Part shown: one piece after another, positions 44,663 through 52,496 of the stretch
Layout: every line of letters begins with the position of its first letter
How positions within the stretch are numbered: the first letter of the stretch is position 1
Source of the DNA: Anastatus disparis
Taxonomy: Eukaryota; Arthropoda; Insecta; Hymenoptera; Eupelmidae
Reading direction: 5' to 3'
Length of the DNA stretch: 64,000 bases
NCBI GenBank assembly: GCA_017163975.1
Contig: JAFFSR010000242.1
Coordinates: 3,063,001 to 3,127,000 of the forward strand
Translations under genes and position numbers: made by a program
The notes under the pieces: model-generated
The model's database searches: none
What the model was told of the DNA's origin: nothing
What the model saw: the letters and a program-made list of their open reading frames with translations, nothing else

Positions 44663-46569
44663 GACTACAAAATACGGAGATGTTAGTATACTTAGACGAC
44701 ACTATCATTTACTCCAAGGACTTACACGAGCATGAAAGAAAAACTCGTCAGTTTTTCGAACGCCTCAGAGCAGCGAATCTTGCGCTACAACCAGAAAAGG
44801 TAGAATTTTTGCGAAAAGAAGTGACCTTTCTAGGCCATATAATCAGTGAGAAGGGTATCGAACCAGACCCCGGAAAGATCAAGGCAGTCCAGGAATTCCC
44901 TACTCCAAAAACACCTAAAAATATTCGACAATTTTTGAGGCTTAGCTGGATACTACAGACGTTTCATAATGGATTTCTCCAAAATCGCCAGACCTCTCTC
45001 GAACTTGCTAAAAAGGACGCAAAATTCGAGTGGGGGGAGGCTCAGGAACAGAGTTTTCAAGAATTAAAAGGACATCTCATCAAGCAACCAATACTGATTT
45101 TTCCTGATTTTAACAAGACTTTTACTTTAACCACTGACGCGTCCGATTATGCTATCGGAGCAGTGTTGAGTCAGGAAAAAGATGGTTTCGACCATCCTGT
45201 AGCATATCTGTCACGACTACTAAACCATGCAGAAAAGAACTACTGTACCACAGACAAAGAATGTCTAGCAGCGCTATATGCTATGCATCACTTCAGACCT
45301 TACTTGTTAAGCAGGGAATTCATACTCCAAGCAGATCATGAGCCCTTAAACTGGATGCATAATCGAAAAGATCCAGGGCAAAGACTAATGCGGTGGATGA
45401 TGAAATTCACTGATTATACTTATAAATTCAGATACAAGCCCGGCAAATTAAATACCAATGCCGACGCCTTGTCAAGGAATCCAGTCGAAACACCGACCGA
45501 GCAGGAAATTAATGAACAATTGCCAAGGCTGAGAATTTTGACACTAGACAGAAAAGGCAAGAAAACTTTGGAAGGACTACCAGCTGCGGAAACTGACGAA
45601 CCTCCGCAAACTATCGGACCATCTGTTTCTAAATCAGAACCACCTGTGCCCCCAAAAAGACGGGGAAGGCCACCTGGCCCCCTTAATAGACGAAAATTAC
45701 CTGAACTCGAGCATAGCGTAGTGGCTCAACGAACTCGATCTAAGCAATTAACGCCGCCAAAAACAACGAGTGGTGTTCAGCAGGGACGAGTAACAAAACC
45801 AACGGCCACCCGAACTAAACCGGCTTATCGGGAAACACTTGCAAGTCAAGCTCGCAAGGCTGTGACCAATAAAGACGTGCTAAGTAATTTAACAGCTACT
45901 GATATATCAAGTGATCGCAGTAGTAAACTTAGTGTAGCTTCAACGAAAAACAAGAGATTAACCAAGAAGAAAACTACGACCGTCTCTGACACTGAAAGTG
46001 AGGCGAGTATTTCTCACACCGACGACCGACCTCCTATAAAAGATCCACGGAAAACTTGCCTCCAGGATTTCTCTACCACCGAGATTGAAGAACCATCCAG
46101 CTCACAGGAAAATATCGAAAAGAATAAAACGACGGAAGTCAGCAATCCTTACATTATACAAATGGACGCTGTACAACCAAGTGATACAGGTGAAGGAACA
46201 GATATAGACTGTGGAAATAGTCAGCTGGGAATCATGACTACTACTCCTACTAAAACCCCAACCGCGGAAGATAAGACAGATGCCAGTGACTCCCGCATCA
46301 ATATTTCGGACCTGCCTGATTATGAAGAAATGACCCCAAAATCGATTTTGTCATCAACAGGGATAAACGATTTTAATCAAGGCCAACACAATCGACCTGA
46401 TCTGGCTGTGACTTTACCTGCAAGCACCACTAAACTTACCGCTGCAGATAAACATCGTATTAGGCGCGACTGTGCAAACAAATCTAGAAAATTGGAACAA
46501 AGCCTCCAGGATTACTGGTTTAATACAGGTAACTGGTTGTTTGTAGAAAAAATGCCGATTCGCCTGTAA
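44551..46569 (+). CDS. pol: Pol part 3: RT palm (YLDD), RNase H and AT-hook spacer
   Basis: From about residue 9 it carries RT motif B (LPEGLKGAPATFQR; the usual Phe of LPFGL is Glu), then the catalytic box MLVYLDDTIIYS and FLGHIISEKGI. Around 44,940-45,015 the conserved thumb motif is found in a neighbouring frame, between a one-base gain and a one-base loss. RNase H starts near TDASDYAIGAVLSQ, with DKECLAAL and QADHEPLNW carrying further acidic residues. After ADALSRNP there are about 330 Ser/Thr/Lys-rich residues with an AT hook, KRRGRPPG (residues about 369-376). The frame stops at 46,569, and integrase continues in the -1 frame after an A6 run at 46,547-46,552. Confidence 0.85.
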   Translation: MEKCVYHPNGHYQYTRLPEGLKGAPATFQRLVDQILLGLQNTEMLVYLDDTIIYSKDLHEHERKTRQFFERLRAANLALQPEKVEFLRKEVTFLGHIISEKGIEPDPGKIKAVQEFPTPKTPKNIRQFLRLSWILQTFHNGFLQNRQTSLELAKKDAKFEWGEAQEQSFQELKGHLIKQPILIFPDFNKTFTLTTDASDYAIGAVLSQEKDGFDHPVAYLSRLLNHAEKNYCTTDKECLAALYAMHHFRPYLLSREFILQADHEPLNWMHNRKDPGQRLMRWMMKFTDYTYKFRYKPGKLNTNADALSRNPVETPTEQEINEQLPRLRILTLDRKGKKTLEGLPAAETDEPPQTIGPSVSKSEPPVPPKRRGRPPGPLNRRKLPELEHSVVAQRTRSKQLTPPKTTSGVQQGRVTKPTATRTKPAYRETLASQARKAVTNKDVLSNLTATDISSDRSSKLSVASTKNKRLTKKKTTTVSDTESEASISHTDDRPPIKDPRKTCLQDFSTTEIEEPSSSQENIEKNKTTEVSNPYIIQMDAVQPSDTGEGTDIDCGNSQLGIMTTTPTKTPTAEDKTDASDSRINISDLPDYEEMTPKSILSSTGINDFNQGQHNRPDLAVTLPASTTKLTAADKHRIRRDCANKSRKLEQSLQDYWFNTGNWLFVEKMPIRL

Positions 46570-48674
46570 AATCATTGCCAAAATATTTTTCTGAAGATGA
46601 GGAACCAACACCTTCCCAACGGGAAATTTTAGATAAGATGGCAGCGAAATTGACGCTTACAGAAATAAGCAGAAATTCGGCAAAGGAAAAATCAATCACG
46701 ATTGACAAACCAGGGGCAGTGGAGCAAGGACCCTCTCTGGACACTGCAATACCAACAACCATGCCATTATTGTCGGAAACACATGAAATTGTGAGTACTG
46801 CGAAGCAAACTGTTGAAAACTTCATAACAGACATAGAAGCAGGTTCTGAAGAGGCTGATATCGAAGATAACCTAGACTCCTCTATAATTCCGCGATCACA
46901 TGAGCGAGCATTATCAACCACACCTAGTGTACGACCAGCTGTGCCAAGACATAGTAGCACTCCCAGGACTATCAGAAAACCAATACCAAAACCCAACTTG
47001 CAGGCAATCCCAGAAGTAACTGAAAGATCGGTTAACATTGAATATTCTAAAGCACCAGATGACGTTATGGGTGTAATTCTACCTAACCCATGGACTTGGA
47101 GTGATGACCCACTTACCTCTGATGCGAGTACAACGAAGGCTGTCATAACTGACGACGGAGTTCAAGTAGTAAAACCCACCAGGCATTGCCTCACATACCA
47201 ACGGGATAATATTATTCATTTTATCTCTGGTGATTGCGACCGTCACGATCCAATAACCAAACTACTAAATGACATCGGAGCAATAGAACGAAGGGATATA
47301 AAAAGACGAAAACCTAAGAAGGGCAATATTATTATCACTCCTTATAAGCAGCACAAAATCTTTTCATTGGTAGTTAAGGACTACGAGGAGGATTCGTTAG
47401 ATTGCGAGGATTTGCGTAATCTCTTACAACAAACGATTGACATATTCCGAAAGCAAAACATCGCTACCGTTAGAATATCGAGAATGAGTAAGGTGACTAA
47501 CCATCTAGCACCTGGGACACTTAGTGATATTTTGAGGGAAGAGTTTCAGAACACGGGCATTCTCCTAACCCTGTGCTACGGAAAATCTGAATATCTTACA
47601 GAAGAGCAAAGAAATCCAATCATTTCTACTTTGCATGACAGTTTGATAGGTGGTCATAAAGGCATAAACCAAACCTATGCTAAAATCAGAGAAAGATATT
47701 ATTGGCCAGGCATGAGAAATGATATTTTAAATTATGTACGAAAATGTTCTATTTGTAAACAACACAAAATAGATCGGATTAATAGAAAGGCTCCCATGGT
47801 AATTACCGACACACCGCTAGATAGTTTCGACAAAGTCTCTATCGATACGGTTGGAAAGTTAAGATTAACAACTTCGGGGAATTGCCATTTGTTAACAATG
47901 CAGTGCCATCTGACTAAGTACGTAATAGTTATTCCTATTCCGAATATACGGGCGACGACTATAGCAGAGGTTCTAGCTAAAAATTTAATCTGCCAATTCG
48001 GAGCACCTAGAGCCATATTATCAGACAGGGGGACTAGTTTTATGTCCGACCTTATGGCGGCATTATTGCAATTACTCAAGGTGACTCAATTGCACTCTTC
48101 TGGCTATCGACCGCAGACTACTGGTGCATTGGAACGTAGCCATGCTCCTCTCGTCGACTTCATCAGAACGTATTCTGAGCATTACGAGGACTGGGACCGT
48201 TTGGCACCATTCGCCGCCTTCTCATACAATACAAGTGTTCATGCTTCGACGGGATTTACACCATTTGAACTGGTGTATGGAAAGACTGCTCGATTTCCTC
48301 TTAGAATACCGTCTGAAGATCGGTTGGCGACATACAATCAGTATTTGACAGATCTTGTTAAAAGGCTGGAGGAAATGAAGCTAACAGCTGGACAAAACCA
48401 AGTGAAAGGGAAAACCCGTTCGAAGATTTATTATGACAAGAAGGTCAAAGCATTCCAGCCAAAAATCGGACAATATGTGTACATAAAGAATGAGCCCAGA
48501 ACCTCAAAATTTGAGAAATATTATTTGGCACCTTTAAAAATAGTAGATATCCCAGGGCATAATGACATCTTGCTGGAAACCCCCGATCATAAGACTATTT
48601 TGAAACATATCGATAAGGTTAAACTTGCTAACGATATTAACAATTCCATTACAGGCTCAGACACCGAGTTATGA
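46533..48674 (+). CDS. pol: Pol part 4: spacer and integrase
   Basis: Open from 46,533. The first 330 or so residues are low-complexity spacer. The H2C2 zinc domain is HDSLIGG-H...CSICKQH (about 47,640-47,765). The catalytic core has Asp in SIDTVG (47,844), Asp in LSDRGTSF (48,024) and Glu in GALERSH (48,132), the last two 36 residues apart, a D-D-35-E core. TAFSYN-like FAAFSYNTSVHASTG and PFELVYG are standard Gypsy words. The C-terminal part (QYVYIKNEPRTSKFEKYY) resembles the GPY/F region, and no chromodomain is seen. It joins the cDNA to host DNA. The stop overlaps the env ATG as ATGA. Confidence 0.9.
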   Translation: MVVCRKNADSPVKSLPKYFSEDEEPTPSQREILDKMAAKLTLTEISRNSAKEKSITIDKPGAVEQGPSLDTAIPTTMPLLSETHEIVSTAKQTVENFITDIEAGSEEADIEDNLDSSIIPRSHERALSTTPSVRPAVPRHSSTPRTIRKPIPKPNLQAIPEVTERSVNIEYSKAPDDVMGVILPNPWTWSDDPLTSDASTTKAVITDDGVQVVKPTRHCLTYQRDNIIHFISGDCDRHDPITKLLNDIGAIERRDIKRRKPKKGNIIITPYKQHKIFSLVVKDYEEDSLDCEDLRNLLQQTIDIFRKQNIATVRISRMSKVTNHLAPGTLSDILREEFQNTGILLTLCYGKSEYLTEEQRNPIISTLHDSLIGGHKGINQTYAKIRERYYWPGMRNDILNYVRKCSICKQHKIDRINRKAPMVITDTPLDSFDKVSIDTVGKLRLTTSGNCHLLTMQCHLTKYVIVIPIPNIRATTIAEVLAKNLICQFGAPRAILSDRGTSFMSDLMAALLQLLKVTQLHSSGYRPQTTGALERSHAPLVDFIRTYSEHYEDWDRLAPFAAFSYNTSVHASTGFTPFELVYGKTARFPLRIPSEDRLATYNQYLTDLVKRLEEMKLTAGQNQVKGKTRSKIYYDKKVKAFQPKIGQYVYIKNEPRTSKFEKYYLAPLKIVDIPGHNDILLETPDHKTILKHIDKVKLANDINNSITGSDTEL
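48626..48671 (+). promoter_or_regulatory. env splice acceptor
   Basis: Branch-like GCTAACG at 48,627-48,633, then CAATTCCATTACAG ending at 48,654. The env ATG follows 17 nt later. Errantivirus env is normally made from a spliced mRNA, so this is the expected position. Confidence 0.65.
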
Positions 48675-49222
48675 AGGGTTACATTTTGACAACCTTAATC
48701 TCGGTGGTGGCGTTGTGTGGATTGCGAACCACAGGATTACCATCGCATAAACTGACGCCCTTAACCACTAATCCTGGTATTTATTATGAAAAAATAGGCA
48801 TTTTAAGACTAAAACGAGCGGAATGGAAAATCATTATACATGTAAACACGGACATAATTGACTCTCAAACAGACATAACCCAGGTTATAAACCTCTCGAT
48901 TAATAATTGCCGAGAACAGCTCGCTAAACTAAAATGCCAACCTAAAATAGCTGACCAACGAACAACTGCAATTGATAGTTACAGAGATTGTTTAAAAACC
49001 TTTGACGGCGAGGATTGCGAAAATGCGTTAAACTCGCATGTGCTACTAAGAAAACAGAGACAAACCCACCAAATTCAAACGCAATCCAAGGACCTATTAA
49101 CTAGATTGCATCTTAAAGACAAATCAAGTAACAGTCAGGAAACTAGCAAAAGATCAATGACTCCTTTAGGCATCATTGGCAGCATTAGCAACACCCTTTT
49201 TTGGATTAGTCACGGAAGATGA
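48671..49222 (+). CDS. env: Envelope fusion protein, N-terminal subunit (to the break)
   Basis: ATG 48,671 starts a signal peptide (MKGYILTTLISVVALCGL). Residues about 25-150 form a cysteine-containing surface subunit. A dibasic SKR near 49,150 before a hydrophobic glycine-containing stretch (PLGIIGSISNTLF) corresponds to the cleavage and fusion-peptide region of baculovirus F and errantivirus envelopes. The arginine expected four residues before a furin cut is a threonine here. Just after this the frame is lost at a T6 run (about 49,198), one T too many for continuity, and it stops at 49,222. Confidence 0.8.
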   Translation: MKGYILTTLISVVALCGLRTTGLPSHKLTPLTTNPGIYYEKIGILRLKRAEWKIIIHVNTDIIDSQTDITQVINLSINNCREQLAKLKCQPKIADQRTTAIDSYRDCLKTFDGEDCENALNSHVLLRKQRQTHQIQTQSKDLLTRLHLKDKSSNSQETSKRSMTPLGIIGSISNTLFWISHGR

Positions 49223-50705
49223 AATCGAAAAGGTACACCAAAATATCGATAAGTTGCTAAACGACAATAGGGAAATCATCAAATTAGCAAATCAGAAGAC
49301 TCATCTAATAACAGCTAATTTCAAGAGTCTCGAAAATGTCACGACCAATCATGCTAATGCACTGAAGCATTTAGAAACAACGATTCAAACATTGGAATCA
49401 GAGCAACAACGAGACTCCTACCTCCGAGGTCTCACTGCTCATTATAACCGTATAACTATGGCTATTGAACAGACTCAAGAAGCCCTCAAGCAATTGATCG
49501 AGTTAATCAAAAATTTATTACAAGGAAAAGTACCTTGCGACTTGCTGACGCCACAGTTTTTATCCCGAATGAGCCAAGACATTACAGAACATTCAAATGA
49601 TTGGGATTTACCTATACCTAACCAACATGCAAGTCCCGAAGAAATAGCACGAATTTCAAAGATAGATGCTGTTTACGATAACAACCGGCTGATAGTGATG
49701 TTATACCTGCCTATGGTCGAAACAGAACCATATATACTGTATCGTATGTATCCATTGCTAACCACCCAATCATGGGAAAACCAGCACCTCGGTTTTGCTA
49801 AAATCCAGCCAACTCATGCGTTTTTAGCGTTAAATGAGAAGAACAAACAATATGTAAAGTTCGACCATGACTATCTACACGAGTGTACAAACCATGCTTA
49901 TGGGATTATTTGTGAAACTCATTGGCCATTGCTAGATGTTCCAACTTCTAAAGATTGTGAACTTTTATTATTGACGCAGCCTACTGAAAATCACTTCAGA
50001 CACTGCACTATAGTCTATCTGACCGAGCCCAGCTCTCAATGGAGTTATCTGCATAATGAAGCTGCATGGTTGTATTCTTTAGTAGAATTAACCACAGTTC
50101 GGATTACCTGCAACCAACAGAGAGACCAAATATTACAGCTAAATGGAACTGGGAAAATCCAGATACCTGATGGTTGTACTGGTAGGACTACACAAGTGAC
50201 CCTAGGAGGAATGACTACTCGTACAAGCACGGAGTTTTACACCTATCAACCTAAACTACATCTGGAAATTACCGATGTATTGACAAAAATTATGCCTGAC
50301 CATATAATGAAACCTAAGGAATTATTTCCAATACTGCAACTTAAAGATGAATATCAATGGAATAATCGTGACGTGCAGCAAATTTCGTATAAACTAAAGG
50401 AAATTGCACAGCGCAAATTAGACAACGATGGACTCCAACATACTGTGTATGGAAGCTACGGGTTGGGGGTGCTGCTGTGTTTTGCAGTTATAATGCTAGC
50501 AGCCAAGACTATTAGATGCAGACGTACCGCTGGAACCTACAAGCCACGGGCAAGAAAACGATATCAACATGAAACCCGCCATGACTTAGAAATCATGACT
50601 ACGAATTTAAGAAGTGACCACTTACCTTCCACTGACAACGACAAGACTACTACCACTGTTACGACAGCACAAGGGCTACAACAAACAGCTTTAGTAGACA
50701 GTTAG
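49176..50705 (+). CDS. env: Envelope fusion protein, C-terminal subunit with TM anchor
   Basis: Continuation of env in the next frame from about 49,199. Residues about 15-130 are a long heptad-rich helix (EKVHQNIDKLLNDNREIIKL; ALKHLETTIQTLE), then a cysteine-rich ectodomain (CTNHAYGIICETHW, DCELLLL). A transmembrane segment lies at residues about 428-446 (GLGVLLCFAVIMLAAK), followed by a basic cytoplasmic tail of about 60 residues (RCRRTAG, KPRARKR). This matches the F-type membrane-fusion proteins of baculoviruses and insect errantiviruses. The stop is TAG at 50,703-50,705. Confidence 0.85.
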   Translation: MAALATPFFGLVTEDEIEKVHQNIDKLLNDNREIIKLANQKTHLITANFKSLENVTTNHANALKHLETTIQTLESEQQRDSYLRGLTAHYNRITMAIEQTQEALKQLIELIKNLLQGKVPCDLLTPQFLSRMSQDITEHSNDWDLPIPNQHASPEEIARISKIDAVYDNNRLIVMLYLPMVETEPYILYRMYPLLTTQSWENQHLGFAKIQPTHAFLALNEKNKQYVKFDHDYLHECTNHAYGIICETHWPLLDVPTSKDCELLLLTQPTENHFRHCTIVYLTEPSSQWSYLHNEAAWLYSLVELTTVRITCNQQRDQILQLNGTGKIQIPDGCTGRTTQVTLGGMTTRTSTEFYTYQPKLHLEITDVLTKIMPDHIMKPKELFPILQLKDEYQWNNRDVQQISYKLKEIAQRKLDNDGLQHTVYGSYGLGVLLCFAVIMLAAKTIRCRRTAGTYKPRARKRYQHETRHDLEIMTTNLRSDHLPSTDNDKTTTTVTTAQGLQQTALVDS

Positions 50706-50717
50706 TGAATAACTTTT

Positions 50718-50752
50718 GACGTCTCTAATTCTAGACGAACATCGCACCAGGA
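50718..50752 (+). promoter_or_regulatory. Splice acceptor of the RRM ORF
   Basis: TTTTGACGTCTCTAATTCTAG ends at 50,734 and the ORF ATG is at 50,752, 17 nt on, the same layout as env. Confidence 0.6.
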
Positions 50753-51675
50753 TGTCGAGAAATGAGACCTTGCAATTGACCAACAGAAAAGACCAGGCCC
50801 TTTGGGAAATCATCCGAGATCTCGAAGGACAAGGGCCTGTTAAACAGATCACGACGCTAGAATACGTTAACCATAAGTATACTAGACTCCAAATAAAATT
50901 TTTCGACATTTCTACTGTAGAAAACTCTACACCTAAAAATAAACCTGATTATCAAAATATTGACCCAAATCGACTTTTCTGCCTAGTCACTAAAGATGAC
51001 ACTGTACAGACTTTAGCATCTGTATTTAGACCTTACGGACCATTAGACTACGTACACGTTACTCGTGGGAAAATGACTGAAAACCGGTACGGATACGTAA
51101 GGTTTATACATGAAGCTGACGCTCAAACGGCTTTGCTACAGACCCGTAACAAATACGGAGCAAGACAAGCCGAGCCTTTAAGACAGAAACGTAAACGGAA
51201 CGAAACTCATGACATCTGGACTAGGTGCAGTAATTGTAACCATGACATTACTACACAGTATAGACGCACACACATGCTGTTGTGCTATGACCAACAAACC
51301 AAGACAGACGGTTCCGAAAGAAGACACGATGATCACATTTACTTTATATGCAACTTGTGTAAAAAACCAATTACAGGTAATTACGCATTGCATAGTAAGG
51401 ACTGCGTTCATGCGCAAGACCTACCTATACTACCGGAGACCACCGCTAACCAGGTGTCCGATGCGACTGAGTTACAACTTAATTCATTGACATGGGCTGA
51501 CGTGGCTACCAATAATGTGGCCCCGCCCACCACTTCTATACCTCGCGACAATACTAAAAAGTATTCTTTTTCCTTGACGGAGTATAAAGTGCTCCAACAG
51601 GCAATACGCCTCATCCTCAATCCTGCAGAACCTAAACCGCTTGCTTTAAATGTAGATAATTTAGAACTTGACTAA
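50752..51675 (+). CDS. Accessory ORF: RRM plus two C2HC zinc fingers (307 aa)
   Basis: Start taken as ATG 50,752, just after a good acceptor; the frame is open further upstream without an ATG. Residues about 72-135 form an RNA-recognition motif: RNP2-like LFCLVT (75-80) and RNP1-like RYGYVRFI (112-119), with the aromatic residues usual for base stacking. A basic stretch RQKRKRNE follows (possible nuclear signal). Two zinc-finger-like modules of form C-X2-C-X10/11-H-X3-C occur at about 159-178 (CSNC...H...C) and 200-218 (CNLC...H...C). The rest is polar. It follows env, a place where errantiviruses normally have no gene. A role in RNA export, splicing control or packaging of the long RNA is inference only. 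Confidence 0.8.
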   Translation: MSRNETLQLTNRKDQALWEIIRDLEGQGPVKQITTLEYVNHKYTRLQIKFFDISTVENSTPKNKPDYQNIDPNRLFCLVTKDDTVQTLASVFRPYGPLDYVHVTRGKMTENRYGYVRFIHEADAQTALLQTRNKYGARQAEPLRQKRKRNETHDIWTRCSNCNHDITTQYRRTHMLLCYDQQTKTDGSERRHDDHIYFICNLCKKPITGNYALHSKDCVHAQDLPILPETTANQVSDATELQLNSLTWADVATNNVAPPTTSIPRDNTKKYSFSLTEYKVLQQAIRLILNPAEPKPLALNVDNLELD

Positions 51676-51793
51676 TATTCACCCATTTTTTTTTTTTGCT
51701 AATTAACGTGTAAATAGCATTCTGTTAACAAATGCATGTGACTAACCTAACAAACCACCATAACAACATTTTAATACACTTTTGTTTTAGGTA
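51676..51793 (+). promoter_or_regulatory. Spacer with splice acceptor before the small ORF
   Basis: Branch-like GACTAACCTAAC near 51,739, then TTTAATACACTTTTGTTTTAG ends at 51,790. The small ORF ATG is at 51,794. Confidence 0.6.
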
Positions 51794-51976
51794 ATGAAAC
51801 GAGAAGCAAACTCCGACAACTGCCAGTATAAATTGCTGGCATATACCAACATCAACCGCCCAAGGTATGACCAGGTTCGACCAATGTGTATATCTACGTT
51901 ATGGGGCAGCGATAAAAACAAAAATCAACCCATCTACAGGGGGAGCAAACGGAAGAGGACCCCGCTCCTCCTGTGA
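51794..51976 (+). CDS. Small basic ORF (60 aa), hypothetical
   Basis: ATG three bases after the acceptor. The product has no recognised domain and is basic, ending RGSKRKRTPLLL, which could act as a nuclear signal. Base composition continues that of the coding block. It may be a stand-alone accessory protein or a last exon joined to an upstream donor such as ACAG-GTAATT near 51,374. Confidence 0.4.
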   Translation: MKREANSDNCQYKLLAYTNINRPRYDQVRPMCISTLWGSDKNKNQPIYRGSKRKRTPLLL

Positions 51977-52484
51977 AGACGGTACATCACCATCTCAAGA
52001 CGCCAACAGAAGATAAAAAAAAAAAAAAAAAAAAAAAAGAGAAGGGAATTCTCCTCTTCAAACAAACACTTAAAATACAATGTTTCAAATCTTGATAAAA
52101 TTTTTTTTTAGTTCAGTTTATAATCTTTCTTTCTTTGCGTAAAATTACCGTAAAATCATTTCCTTTTGCTCTTAAGTTTAAAGATGTTGCAAACGTTAAA
52201 GAAATTCTTAGTTTTAACTTATTCACCTACTGCACTTAGATTATATTTCTATTCAAATCAATAATTGTAAAGCGGAATCCCTATCCCTTCCTAAATGTTT
52301 AAAATTTTACCAAGCCAACCCACCTTATGATATAAGCTGTCATTAACCATTTCTTCCATCCGCTATTTTGTTTTTCTTAATCCATATAATTATTATGTAT
52401 ATTTAACTTTGTGATGCAGGTTTTCTTGGAATCCCATGCCTGCTCCTGCGTGACCTTCTACTACCGGGGACGGCGGTTTTTTTT
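51977..52484. other. 3' untranslated section, no gene seen
   Basis: A 22-nt poly(A) run at 52,016-52,037 and T-rich DNA follow. Nothing coding. Confidence 0.55.
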
Positions 52485-52496
52485 AGTAAGGGGGGG
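52485..52496 (+). other. Polypurine tract
   Basis: AGTAAGGGGGG directly before the 3' LTR, after a T8 run, as needed for plus-strand priming. Confidence 0.85.
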
